A stretch of DNA of 63,257 nucleotides from the NCBI GenBank assembly GCA_010015655.1, contig ML976745.1, positions 250,851-314,107 of the forward strand, read 5' to 3'. The notes beneath the pieces are model-generated. The model saw only the letters and a program-made list of their open reading frames with translations, was not told where the DNA came from and ran no database searches. The stretch's first letter is position 1, and the number at the start of each line of letters is the position of its first letter. Shown here piece by piece: positions 12,091-23,304 of this stretch. A program made the translations under genes and the position numbers. Origin of the DNA: Bimuria novae-zelandiae CBS 107.79. Taxonomy: Eukaryota; Ascomycota; Dothideomycetes; Pleosporales; Didymosphaeriaceae.

Positions 12091-12779
12091 GGGCGTGTTT
12101 GGTTGCTCCGATAGTAGCTCCGTTTAGGCCTCCGGTAATGAAATAGACAGTAATCGGTGGCTTGTTCGGTATTTTGTCTCCGATAGCTTAGCAATTAAGG
12201 GGTCTAATTAGCTATTAGACACTAGCTAAAATAACCCCTATTTAGCCTATTCATAGGCTATATATAACCTCTTACGTCTTTAATTAACAAACTTAACCTC
12301 TAGAGGTCTTTTTCAGTATTAAAGGAGTTACGTGCTGTCGTCTTTGTTGCCCATGGATCCTCGTCGGCGGGCTGCTGTCATGGCCGCCCTTGGGCACTCA
12401 GCAGCGTCATCGCCGCCCTGGCTGAGTATATGTCGCGGTGAGCAGAGCGCTGAGCGGACAGTACGCAGTGGAAAAGATTATGGGATTAAACTAAGGTTAT
12501 ACTACCATAACAAAACCGTGACAGGGAGACTATAATAGGGCGGCATATGTAACGCGCTTAAGGTGCTTATTTTACGGCGTCTTAGGGTTATCTTTTACAG
12601 AGATAATAAATTTTAACGTTAAGAGCTGCGGGGCTATTAAGAAAACGCTATCTACTAGCTAAATAGGCGTCTAATTAATTACGGTCCGTTAGCTAAGGCT
12701 CTGTCGATCACCCCTGCTAAGCTAAGTGCCACAAAGTTACGAAACGGAGCCTAAATTGGCCGAATTATCAGGCATGCCC
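12091..12779. mobile_element. Possible non-autonomous DNA element
   Basis: The segment begins GGGCGTGTTTGGTTGC and ends (complement) GGGCATGCCTGA; both ends also carry GCTCCGTTT about 26-29 bp inward. TAT flanks both ends (12,088-12,090 and 12,780-12,782). The inner part is closer to normal composition than its surroundings and holds an Ala/Arg/Ser-rich open frame (12,332-12,535) that looks spurious. The imperfect ends and 3-bp flank recall PIF/Harbinger-type elements, but the match is weak. Confidence 0.33.
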
Positions 12780-12782
12780 TAT

Positions 12783-13961
12783 AATTACTTACTTTAAGTA
12801 AATTATTAAACCTTTACTCAAGGCTTAAGAAGCTTAAAATAATAGCATACTAGTTATAATTTTTTGTACTAATTTTACTTATCTTGCTAAATTACTTATT
12901 AGTAAAATATATAATAGCTTATACTATAATTACTATTAATAATAAGGTGCCGCGCACTTACAATAAAGCTATAAATAATACTAATATACTACTATAGTAC
13001 CTACTAGTCTAATATAAAACCTAAGCTTATAGGATTAATAGCACGTATATAATTATAAATATATTAGGGCTATTACTAGGCGCTATATTAGTTAACACTT
13101 ACTAAGTATTTAATATTAAAAAATATAATAAGATAGTAAAGAATAAAATAAAACTTATTACTTAAGGCTTTTTTTAGCGCCCTAGCATTAATTATTAAAA
13201 TATATACTTACTAGTTATGCGCTACGATAGCCTACGTCTTATTATATAATTAATGCTATTTATAGGCTAGACGCTATAATAAATGAATTTTAAAGCTCCG
13301 TACTTTCATAGCCTACTAAAGTAGCATATATATACGCGCTACCTACTAAATATTAGCTACTTTAGTAGCTTTATCTTTCAACTTTTAAAAGCACTTTATA
13401 ACCTTAAGTAGTTTAATTATAAATAGTATAACGCCTTACGTAAATAGCTCTACTAATAAGAGCTTATATTAGTAGTCTTTAAATCCTTATATGTTTTTAA
13501 AAATATTTAAAATATTATAATTTGTATTTATATTAACAGCTAGTATAGATAAAATAATTATTATTTTTATAATACCTACCACTACTTACTTTCGCGTAAA
13601 GGATCTTAGTTAACTTAAAACCCTTTTTAGTCTTAAGTTTAACTATAGCAACTATAATAGTAATATTTATTATATTTACCTCTATTAGCAGACTTACGCA
13701 CGTTCTATACCTTAACGCTATATTATAAATAAGTATAATAGCTATAAGACCTTAATTAACCTTAATAGCTTTCTATATTAGATGCTATTGAATAAGCTAT
13801 TTAATAAAAATTACGAAAAGATATTCTAGTCTATTATTAGTTTTATTAATATTTTAGTTATTATCTCTTGACCTAACTTTTTATATATATTTAGTATACT
13901 AGGCTCCTATAATGCTAATTTATTTAAATATTACCTCAAACTTATATACTAGGTACTTTAC
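12783..13961. other. RIP-degraded sequence, nothing recognisable
   Basis: TpA-rich, no readable domain; probably transposon remains. Confidence 0.5.
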
Positions 13962-14476
13962 TGTTACGATCACGAACCCCACAGGAACAAGGAGACCAGA
14001 CAATTACGCCAAGGAAGTAATTGTTGGCGAAATGACCGGGTCGCGGGAATACACGAAGACGCGGGGCAGCTTAGATTAGCAGTCACGTGACGTAGTCCCG
14101 CATAAGCGAAAAGTCCAAGGGACTACGGAAGTCTTAGGGACTACGAAAGTCCCAGGGACTACGACAGCTTAGCAGGACTACGATGGCGATTTAGATAATA
14201 GCAAGGAATAGGACGGGTAGTATATAGTCTAATAATTTCTCTGTACTTCTCCTACTCCTCGTAGTTAACTTAATATACTATAAGTATATCTCCTATAGTA
14301 GATTAGTAAATCTCCTAGTTAGTTATTTTATAGTTTGTTATAGAATTAAATTATTTTAGAAACCTACCTCGTGGCTACCTCTAGCTTTCGGCCACTAAAT
14401 ATCCGCAAGACACTCTACCCTTGACCTATCCTCCCCTAACCCGGACCAGGCTTAGGTACGTAGAGCCCTTGTAACA
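13962..14476 (+). mobile_element. Solo LTR (515 bp), TSD CTTAC/TTTAC
   Basis: Starts TGTTACGATCACGAACC and ends CCCTTGTAACA; flanks are TTTAC (13,957-13,961) and CTTAC (14,477-14,481), identical except for one C-to-T change. The start resembles the LTR of the gypsy element at 47,588 (TGTTACGATCC), so it is probably a related family. Part of it (14,111-14,164) is a tandem array. The 3' half is more AT-rich than the 5' half. Confidence 0.78.
14111..14164. repeat. Three 18-bp tandem repeats inside a solo LTR
   Basis: Three consecutive units of the form AAGTCYYAGGGACTACGR at 14,111, 14,129 and 14,147. They differ only at C/T, A/C and G/A positions. Related GGGACTACG/CGTAGTCCC motifs occur just upstream (~14,092), so the LTR carries a short repeat cluster. 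Confidence 0.8.
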
Positions 14477-14481
14477 CTTAC

Positions 14482-15070
14482 TATATATAAAGTATAATTA
14501 ATAATTACACTATTAAGATAGCTTTAGTACTAAATGTCGTTTTAGCAAGTATAAATAATATAATTATTATATATATAGACGTATCCTTTAGTTTACATCC
14601 TGATAATGCGAAATCTTTTTTTTTGCTATATAATAAAGGTTAATAGCTTTATTATTATCTAATGAACTAAGTAGCAAGACTATTTAGCTAAGTCCATAAT
14701 AAAAGCTAAGTATATAGCCACGTTCTACGCTACAAATTATTTTATTTAGTCTTATTTTATTATTAATAAACTAAATAGCACGCTAACTAGCACGTTAATA
14801 ACTACTAATTAATTTATTATTAGCTAAAGACTATAGCGCTTTAAGCTACTAATCAATAATTAAGCTACCTTATTACTTATTTAAACCTATAAGGTTAGCG
14901 CCTAGTTAATATGTATTACTATATATTACTCTTTTATTTAAAAACGTACTTAGATAGCATTTATAAATTTGAGGATATTACTCCTAAAAATAATTTTACT
15001 CATATTTATACTAAGGTGCTATTATTGCCGCTCCTAACGGATCGAAGGAACCGTTTTATAAAGACTAACT
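14482..15070. other. RIP-degraded sequence, nothing recognisable
   Basis: TpA-rich transposon-like sequence without a readable domain. Composition becomes normal at about 15,070. Confidence 0.5.
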
Positions 15071-15545
15071 AACTATTATATAATGTGTCCTTGCGTGGCG
15101 AACATACCAGTGAGGATTGCCAACTCGGGTTCAGGTAGTCTGCATGGGCGACGAAGGCTGAGTCGGTCAGGCGAAAACAGGACTAGTGTAAATTCCGTTT
15201 CGTTTGCGACGGGCCTCTCGTCGCCTCTCCGCACCCAGTCAGTAACGAAAGTTGGAGATCGAGACTTCAAATACCACGACAACAGCACATCGAGACAGCA
15301 GTGGGACCTCGTCCAGTCCATTACTGAGAAACGATTGGCTGTACATCGAGCCGAGGCACCTAGCCACGGATCCTTGCATCGCTACATGGCACCGGAAGAC
15401 AAGACATCAAGAAGGTGTATATGCTTGAAGGCTAACAGCAGCTTTACTGCAATCTTGGCGTGACCGAGACAGCATAAGATTATGGGGAGAGCAAAGGTTT
15501 CGCACATCTTTAGTGCAATCTTTGGCTCTAACTTAGAGAATATTA
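15071..15545. other. GC-normal unassigned segment
   Basis: Sequence of ordinary composition between the AT-rich block and the pogo-like transposon. Overlapping open frames exist on both strands (126 codons forward at 15,083-15,463; 81 codons reverse at 15,076-15,321) but neither shows a recognisable domain. Probably single-copy host DNA, possibly intergenic or the remains of a gene. Confidence 0.4.
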
Positions 15546-15547
15546 TA

Positions 15548-17656
15548 ACGTGTCCGTGCACCCAATGCACGGATTCAGCCAATGCACGCCGAACACCATA
15601 AACGCTCTATTAGAAATAAGGCTGCAGAACCACCCACAAACAATATTATTATAAGATTTTCTACTAGGATAGTAAATCGATAGCTGCAATTCATTTGCAC
15701 TATTTAAATCTATCTGGAAGCTTAACGTCGCGGCCGCTCCGTGTGGATTTGGTTGGGGCAGCAGATGCGCCCTTTGAGGCCTCCCCAACATCCGTAGCAT
15801 CAACAACACGTTTCTGACGCTTTCTGCTCTGTGGAGATAGCTAAGAAGCTTTTCTCTTACTCCTTTAGGATAGTTATAGAGCCTTTTTAGCGTTATTAGC
15901 AGACTTCTAGGCAGTGCGCTAAGCTGCCTTTTTAGCTCTCTCCTTCTCCTTTGCCTTCTTCGCTGCCTCTCTCGCTGCACGCTTTTCTTGCTAGATTTTC
16001 TCCTTATATAGCTTAGCTACCTTCTTTAGCTCTGCTATCTTTGCTTTTTAAAGCTGCTGCTGCTTATCCTCTTGCTCCTTAATTAATTAACGATAACGTG
16101 CCTCCCTTACTTTCCTTAGTAACTATAAGATAGCCCCACCATGATACTCCTGGCGCTGTTAAAGGTTTAGAGCTTTACTCTTCTTATTACGCTTCTTCTT
16201 AATAGATAGCGCCTGCCTAAGCCCATCGTTGTCATGCTTAAGCAGCTCATTTTTAACAGATAGGTGGTGGAGTGATTGACGAAGCTTCTGTGTATCCTTG
16301 CTACTTTAATTACTTACTGCAGAGCGTACAAGCCTATCCATCTTTCTCTAGTCATGATCGCTAAGCCCTGATGAGGAGCTATTGCCTGATTCTTGATCCT
16401 GGGTGAACCTATTAAGGATAGGGTCAGGATTAGGTGGCGATATACCTGTGGCTCTAAAAGAGCCAAGGATAGTTAATTCCTTAAAAGAGGCCTTCCACGC
16501 ATTCTAGAATAGGGGAAAGAAGTTGCCTTTGGTGATAGAAGCTAGGCCCTGGCTTCTATAAAGGTATCTTGATAGCTCTGCTGAGTAGGCTGTTGATAGA
16601 GGCTTGAACATCGCAACATTAAGTGGCTAAAGTGTATAAGTTAAATAAGGAGGCAGGACAGCAAGTAGGATCCTATTCTAATTATAGTAGTTAATAAAGT
16701 CTATAGTGACATGAGATCCGTGGCCGTCCATAATTAAAAGTCGATATAATCGTCGAGCCTTCTCTTTTGTACAGCGATCAAACACCTGCTCAAGCCAGGC
16801 AAGCCCGATATCGTTATTCGTCCAGCCAGAGGATAATAAGGTAATAAAGACTTCATGATATCCTGCCTTGATATCCTCTACCCAGCTTGATTGGATGTCC
16901 TTGTTGGCAGCCTCATAGATAAGGCTTGGCGGCAAAGCTGATCCATCAGCGCAGATACATGCTAGGAGCGTGATCCACGCGCGATTGCCATCCTGGAGTG
17001 ATGCCCTAACCTCCTTCTTCTCCCACATTCGTCTGCTGAATATCCTCTTTGTTCTACCAACGATACCGATCAGGACACCTTTTTCATCCATATTGTAGAT
17101 ATGACGAGGATCTATGCGATATTAATCGATCTTGCTGTGTACAAGGTTGAAATAGAGGCGATATTTATCCACTGAATCAGCTTTGTGGCGATTGCTGTCC
17201 ATGCCGACGGTCCATTGCGAGATGAGATGAATGCTGTGTTGGTTGATAAAGCGGGTAACCCAGCTCTCGCTGACTGGCTCCTTTGCTATCGTCGAGGCAA
17301 AATTCTGTATCATCTCTCTAGTAGGAGGTATATGTCTCTCTGTGAGCCTTTTGATATATCGTACAAGCTCCTGCTCTTGCTGTGGGTTGAGCTTTCGCTG
17401 ATTGATTGTGTTGGCTGCACGCGTCGCGGTAACACCTCAGTGCCTTCGTGAGAGTGTAGATCGATTAACACCATATCTGGTAGCAATTTCTGTATATGAA
17501 AAATCTTCTCCTGGTTCTCGCGATTCGATCTCATCTATCGCAGCTTGAATTGGATCCATATTGGTGGAGTTATCGCGTGTTGAAAGTAGGGAGTTTTGAC
17601 GCGTCGGATGTTCGGCGTGCATTGGCTGAATCCGTGCATTGGGTGCACGGACACGT
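15548..17656 (-). mobile_element. pogo/Fot1-like transposon with perfect 48-bp inverted repeats
   Basis: Inverted repeats at 15,548-15,595 and 17,609-17,656 are identical over 48 bp and begin ACGTGTCCGTGCACCC. TA flanks both ends (15,546-15,547 and 17,657-17,658), the pogo/Tc1 target duplication. Length is 2,109 bp. The transposase is on the minus strand. Composition is close to normal with scattered nonsense changes, so it is younger or less exposed to RIP than the large AT-rich blocks. The inverted repeat itself contains short internal repeats (GTGCACCCAATGCAC). Confidence 0.92.
15640..17559 (-). pseudogene. pogo/Fot1-like transposase with several nonsense codons
   Basis: Start MDPIQAAIDEIESREP at 17,559, followed by a Psq-type helix-turn-helix (YTEIATRYGVNRSTLSRR). 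A TGA at 17,434-17,436 interrupts it, then the CENP-B-like half and the DDE domain follow: YNMDEKGVLIG (~17,090), SGWTNNDIGLAWLEQVFD (~16,820-16,775) and LLIMDGHGSHVT (~16,735-16,700). In-frame TAA/TAG codons follow VHSKID (~17,122), INYYN and TYTL; the last is in a LQPLNVAMFKPL-like motif where Gln is expected. The C-terminal part is Lys/Glu/Arg-rich coiled coil (~16,060-15,940). The stops fit C-to-T RIP changes, so the copy is inactive though the family is clear. Confidence 0.88.
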
Positions 17657-17658
17657 TA

Positions 17659-18477
17659 GCTATTACTGCTAGCGCCGGACAGGATTATATCTTACGTCTT
17701 CCATAACGGAGGGCGCGTCCAGCAAGCCCAGGCGCGCCCCGCTTTCCATAGTCATTAACATTAGCAGGGTCCCCATCGCTGGTCCCACTGGACAAGAACA
17801 ACGGGCCATTTTCTGCCTCTTCTCCTCTTTATAAGCTATCGGATCAGTAAGTCCAGTGCAATGCTATTCCCTCACTAGTATCTTGTCCACGTGCTTATGG
17901 TACCTAAGCCTTCAGCTCTTCTTTACTAGTGCCCCTTTTACCTATAATACAAACTCTAGAGCGCATGCCATATATAGTAATGGTGAGGTACACCTCGTTT
18001 GTGCAGGTTTAGCAGGCCGCTGGAAGGGGCTTACCGTGGGATATTAAGGGGTAACCGCGATAAATTCACGTATTTACATACCACGTTATCGGTCTCCAAT
18101 AATATACAGATATAAAGAGAATATAATTATAAATAAAGGGAAGAAAAAAAGGCGTGTATAAAGATTTATATTACTCTAGTGTATATATAAATATCTCGAA
18201 CTACGCGTGCGGACACCTACCCTAGAAGAAAAAGAAAACCTGCTATCTAACCCTACTACGGCTGCCTTGCCCGTTCCAACCCGGATATAAATAAAAGATT
18301 ACTAAAGGATAGGAACGCTTGCAAAGAATCGCAAACGCCATGGGTATTTAGATAGTATAAGGAAACCCTAAATAATACAGAACCGGTAAATGCGTAGGCG
18401 GATAATGAAATTTTACAGCCTAAGGAAACGTTTAGTAACTAGGAATTAAGATAGAGAACGGAGAAAGGTATAAGCGC
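17659..18477. other. Intergenic, moderately AT-rich; nothing recognisable
   Basis: Ordinary composition to ~17,990, then more AT-rich and purine-rich to the 3' end of the next gene. No credible gene, tRNA or repeat seen. Confidence 0.5.
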
Positions 18478-19005
18478 CTAGGTATATCCACTGTCAAAAT
18501 CTGGCGTCGAAGCTGCACTATCCACCTTGGGGAGCGTAGGTGGCGGGACAACACCCATACTTATTCTCTTTGACTTCTTCTCCGCGTCGACTTTCGGTTT
18601 AGTAGCCGTGCCGTTAGCATTCGATGGCCCCGCCCCATTGGGAGTGCTAGATGTCAGGCTAGCTACTACTTTACCCCTTCGTAGAGCAACGCTAGAGTAG
18701 CTTGTTGAGAGCTTCGACACGCCGTCGGTGGTGTCGGAGGCGTTACTAAAGTCTTTCCAGCGGCACCAGCCGTCGAAGTCGATGAGGGCTTGCATGCAAC
18801 CCCATTCTTTAGCTTTGCGTTCAAGCCAGACAAGTTTGACAGGCTGAAGGATCGTAACAGACAAGAGAATATTCGAAGGAGAGCATCTGTGAGCTACCCC
18901 GAAATCCCTGCATGGAAGCACTGAAAGAGTGGGAGAGGATGATGTATCGAGCCGACTTGTTCCTGCGTCACTTTTCTTTTTTAAGGCCGCTCGCTGTTTA
19001 CGATT
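18478..19005 (-). CDS. Unknown protein, 3' part of a gene (5' end unresolved)
   Basis: Two minus-strand exons join in frame: 19,005-18,898 and 18,843-18,478, around a 54-bp intron (18,897-18,844, GTAGCT...TTCAG). The joined reading starts NRKQRAALKKKSD, passes PCRDFGPVKLVWLERKAKEWG and FDGWCRWKDF, and ends in a Ser/Pro/Lys-rich tail with STPDFDSGYT. Upstream of 19,005 there is an acceptor-like CCAG and then a stop in frame, so another 5' exon must exist or the gene is truncated. Only ~400 bp separates it from SEC8's 3' end, too little for a large missing part. I do not recognise the family. It lies at the edge of the AT-rich region, where truncated genes are common. Confidence 0.5.
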   Translation of the reverse strand, partial: NRKQRAALKKKSDAGTSRLDTSSSPTLSVLPCRDFGVAHRCSPSNILLSVTILQPVKLVWLERKAKEWGCMQALIDFDGWCRWKDFSNASDTTDGVSKLSTSYSSVALRRGKVVASLTSSTPNGAGPSNANGTATKPKVDAEKKSKRISMGVVPPPTLPKVDSAASTPDFDSGYT

Positions 19006-19413
19006 CTGGTCATATTCTCATTTCGAAACTGGGCTCCATGGAATGCGGGCGGAACGTGTTGAAGCTCGGTAGCAACGACTTGGCGGTTTACTTGCTGTAA
19101 TGGGGAACAATTTACCTTCAAAAATGTTAATTACCTAGCACTATAGCTCTGCTAGTGTTCATCGCACACGAACATGAATAATGCAAAACTCGCGAACCTC
19201 TCTCGACCATCCTTCACGCCGACATCACCATCATCGATGTTCTCAACTCCACTAACACAGCCGTCCCCACCACGACGCTCCGATCAAGCCATCCCAAAAA
19301 ACCAGCTTCGAACACCTCATGACAAACAAACCCCATACAATTCACACGCTAAATCGGTACAACTACAACTACCACCTACCCCATCTTAACCCCTTCCTAT
19401 CTTACGCCCATCC

Positions 19414-22400
19414 CTAATACATATACTCACTAATCTCCAACTCCTTCGCCTCCAAATCTCTCTGCGCCGCAACCCCCACCTCCCTCCTCTCATTCCTCAG
19501 TCTCTCCCCATACGTCAACCTCAACAACCCCTTCACGACCCCCTCCGTGAACAGCCCATTCCCCACGCCGTACCCCTTCCCACACTCCTTCGCCCTCTTA
19601 ACAACCGCATCCGCACCTCCACTAAACAATTCAAAAAACAACGCTGAATCCCTCAACTCGGCTTCCTCTACGATATTTTTGAGGTTTTGTTGTAAGACGA
19701 GGATATTGAGCTGCATGAGGCGACATCCGTCAGAGTTTAAGGCTTTAATGCGGGACGTGCAGAGGGTGAGGAGGTGTGTGTCGACGAGCTGGGCGAGGCC
19801 GAGGAGGACTTTGTGGAATTGGGTGGGGGGGAGGTAGGAGGAGAGTTCGGCTTCGTAGGCGGTGAGCGTGGTGGTGAGGGCTTGGATGGCGGGGTCGGGG
19901 TCTGAGAGGGGGGAGTCGGGGGTGTAGGTGGTTTTGATGGAGGAGGAAAGGGAGTGCATGGCTGTGAGGCGAATGTTGGTGTGGAGGGTGCGGTGGACGA
20001 GGGTTGCGAGTTTGCGGTACGTGTCGACGACCATGTCGAGTTGTCTGGAAGGGGATGTTAGCTGAGAGGTGTATGTGAGGGATGGGGAGGGTGACTTACC
20101 CGGCTGTCTCCTGGTTTAGGGGGAGGTAGACTGCGGTGCCTTCTGTGCGGGATTCTGCGACGAACGTCCATCGTCTGTTGTGGCGTTGGTTGCCAATCTG
20201 CGGTTTTGAAGAGTCTGTGGCACGGTTGCTTATGTGTCGGAGCTGTACGACTTTCGTCGCTAGCCATTTCATGCTTGTGTAAAGTAAGCACAGTGTTTGA
20301 ATAGTCTTCTTGTCCTGAATGATGTCATGTTGATCGATGGGAGACTTTTCGGCCTCGGCCAGCAACAGTTTGATCTCCCTATCAATCAGCTCAGCTGTCC
20401 TCTCCTTGTCAGCCTCGAACAGCTCGCCGAGTGTATCTCCAATCTCGGTTTCAAACTCGGCATAAGCGGCGCATGCCTTGAGAAGGTCACCAGACTCCTT
20501 AGGCTGGGCCCTTGCCATTATGGCCTTGAAGTTGCCGACGCATTTGTCGCCATAGGTTTTCATTTGGGTTATAATGAGCTGTGAGAAAGCTTGGTCGTGA
20601 GGCAAGTTATCAAGCATCTTACAAAATGCCGTAATAAGCGTGAAGAACTTCACAGTGCCCCTGAAGATTGGCTTCTTCGAGTGATGTGACCATTGCGGGT
20701 CCTCTTGGAAAGCATCTAGCTCGACGAAAGTCTTATCAGAGAGCTCGTTGAGCGTATCATCCAATTGAGGCAAAAATACATTGACCAAGAAGTCATCCAG
20801 GAAGGAGTGCAAAGTACTGATGACAATGTCTGAGCCTGACGGAACGACTTCTTTGAGACGGTTCAGGAAGTCGAGTGAAGGCGGCAACAGAATGCCCATG
20901 TTAAAGACACTCGGTTCGACTAGTAGCCTATGTCCTGTGGCACTACCATCAAGATTAGAGCTGGTGTTGTTGGTCACCTCTTCGGGTATCTTAGCGTCAG
21001 AAACCAGGCCAGGAACCGAAGACTTTAGGATGAACTCGAGACTATCGCGCTCCTCAGCAAGCTCTGTTGCTTTTGTGTCCATGTCTGAGAGCTTGAACAT
21101 CCGCTTATTTCTGTCGCGAGGTGCGCGTGAATATAGACTTCCGCCGGTAGACTTTCCCTGTCCACTTCTGCCGCCGAAGTCGCTGTCCGTTGCCAGATAA
21201 TCGTGAAGCAATGAGCGAATCTGGAAGGGTTAGTAAACGAGTGCAAGTTGCAACATGGAACACCAACCTCGTTCTGGAAAAGCTTCCACAACTCTTTGAA
21301 CCCTCGCGTCAATGGATTGCTAGAAGAGTCCCGTATGCCATCTCTGCGGACAATACCAACCACCACATCGTAGACGACTCGGTGACTCTCTGCAATAGCT
21401 TCAAATCGTGCATAAAGAGTCCAAAGCAGGTCAGTGAGAACACCACTTCGCAGCTCGTCGCTTTCAGCGGCCACGCTCCGTTTTCCTTCCTTTCTGGCCG
21501 CATAAGCACGCATAATGCTGGGATGCCGCTGTGCAACCTCATTGTTGGACTTTTCGACAACTCTGTATAGCTCTACAGGTAGACGCTCGTGGATGGTGTC
21601 TACTGCAATATCGAGACGGTTCATCTTGTTGAGTGCTTCCACGATAAGTCGAATGTACTCGAATGTGTCTGCTTCTGGGTTGCGCTGCGAATCATCCACC
21701 ATCGGTTCAGAGGTATCCAGATCAGATAGAAACTCGTAGAGTCTGCGCGCTCGTGCACTTGCCTGGCCGCGCTCCACCCCTTCGCCCTTTGGTTGGTTCT
21801 GCGCGTACACTTTCCAGCGGTCCTCACAGTACGGCGACTTTAAGTACAGGTGGTTGTGAAGCTCTTCCAGAAGGATATCGGTCAGGGAATGTTCCTGGTT
21901 GCTCAGATAGGTGCGCAGTTCGCTCAGTGCGCCAATCTTCTCCATCTCTGATCTCCGAATCATTCGCAACGCGTCCTGCAGAATATCCACGGCGGTCAGG
22001 AAGCGCTTCTCAGATATACGGGCTTCAAGCTTGTCCGGGACGAGCTGCAACTGCTCGATGATGTTCAGCACTTGAATCATCTCATCGTAATTTTGCGAAG
22101 ACGTTGCAAATTCCTTTAGCTCAGGCTTCGTAGTCGATAGGTGCGCTTTTGCCTGCGTCAAAGAGTCCTTGAGCGTCCTGACGCGGGTTTGGGAGGATTG
22201 AAGGCTAGACTGTATTTTGTGGAAAGTGCCGATGGAGCTGTTGAAGCCTTGATGGTGCTCGTTGACAATGGCCTTGAGAGCGCGCTGCATGTCCTGGTGC
22301 GTCTGCTTGAAGGTCGGATACTGGCCTGCAAGCCCCAACGAGCTTGAGTCCATGAGTTTCAGCGCGACTTCGACGGGCACGCAGTTCTCCGACGTCATAA

Positions 22401-22800
22401 AGTCCCAGTTCTGCCTGATGTACTTGAGCACCTCCTCCATCTGATGTGATGCCGGCCCATAGTTCTTATTCGGACTGCCTCCGCTTCTTGGTCTGCCTTC
22501 CCCGCTGCGTCGGTTCGCCCGCGAACGCTCGAGACTCGTCGGTCGCTGTTCCTGGGGAGCTTCCTCCTCCTCCTGTGCGAATCCGCCATAGCCGCCATAG
22601 CCACCAGGGCGCCGTGGCCTGTCTGCACTCGGGCGCTGTCGTTCTGCACTTGGTCTGGGTCTTTCTGCACTCGGCCGCCTGGGGTAGTCGTCCTCTCCGG
22701 CCCCGAAGCCACCGTAACCACCTTCGCGGGAGGAGTAGCCGTTCGTGTAGCCTCCGGATCCGTTCGTCCTGGAGCGGAAGCCGCCTGGCTCGCGCGACAT
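19414..22800 (-). CDS. SEC8: Exocyst complex subunit Sec8
   Basis: Sec8 is one of the eight exocyst subunits, which tether secretory vesicles to growth sites on the plasma membrane. Three exons (22,800-21,268; 21,220-20,100; 20,044-19,414) give 1,094 residues, about the usual fungal length. Residues ~1-115 are Gly/Arg/Ser-rich with RPSAER-type repeats; the conserved Sec8 N-terminal region follows (MEEVLKYIRQNWDFMTSENCVPVEVALKLMD split across two motifs) with a coiled-coil-like stretch. Intron 1 (47 bp) has a GTTGGT donor and a TACTAACC branch site, joining FQNE to IRSLLHDYL; intron 2 (55 bp) is GTAAGT...CCAG. The start is the first ATG, 504 bp from the divergent CTR9 start. Frame is intact throughout. 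Confidence 0.93.
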
Positions 22801-23304
22801 GGCGCTCTATGGGTAGTGTGTGGGACCACAGGAAGACTTCAGTCGCATCACGTTTCTGGGTGTCGTGCGCTTCGCTACCGCATGTTTGAGAGCACTAGCG
22901 GGGAGCTGGACGTGGAAGCTTGAGGTAGGTGCGATGCGAGTGTAGCAGGTAGGTTGGGTTCACGGAAGGGGCGACTGTTCAAGTCTTGTGAGACGCCTAG
23001 AATTTAGCTCGGGTGCCAGTTCTTCCGTTCTTTACTTGTGTTCCTTTTCTAAGCTTCACATCCTTCTGTCGCGTTGCGGCGGCACCTCCGCGCGGCAGTG
23101 CCAAGAAGTGAGCTCCGCGCGCGTTTTTCCGCGCCGGTAGAGCTCATCGCCCTTTCCATTCTTTGTCGCGCCCATCGCACCTGTCGCGGCAGCCTCACCT
23201 GCTCTCTTCGCCCACTCCCCACGTCTCGGCGATGCTCCGGTAGCCTGCGCAATATACGAATTCCCCCATCTGCCCCCACGCGCCCCGGAGCGCAACACTC
23301 CAAC
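22801..23304. promoter_or_regulatory. Bidirectional promoter region of SEC8 and CTR9
   Basis: 504 bp lie between the two divergent start codons. It contains a long C/T-rich tract on the CTR9 side (~23,025-23,300). No single TATA box stands out. Sharing suggests, but does not show, co-regulation. Confidence 0.5.

Larger units (their letters stand above)
1..15070. other. RIP-degraded AT-rich transposon block
   Basis: Almost the whole stretch is TpA-rich with stops in every frame, and few open frames exceed 60 codons. The pattern (translations resembling transposon proteins but with TAA/TAG where Gln is expected and Asn for catalytic Asp) fits repeat-induced point mutation. Islands of normal composition stand out at about 120-290, 2,480-2,640, 6,890-7,430, 8,200-8,590, 10,986-11,221, 12,091-12,779 and 13,962-14,476; most of these coincide with transposon ends or solo LTRs listed separately. 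The boundary to normal DNA is near 15,070. RIP is inferred from base changes; no index was computed. Confidence 0.85.

Noticed and set aside
12332..12535. 67-codon frame in a GC-normal patch
   Set aside because: Ala/Arg/Ser composition with no domain, inside a likely mobile element.
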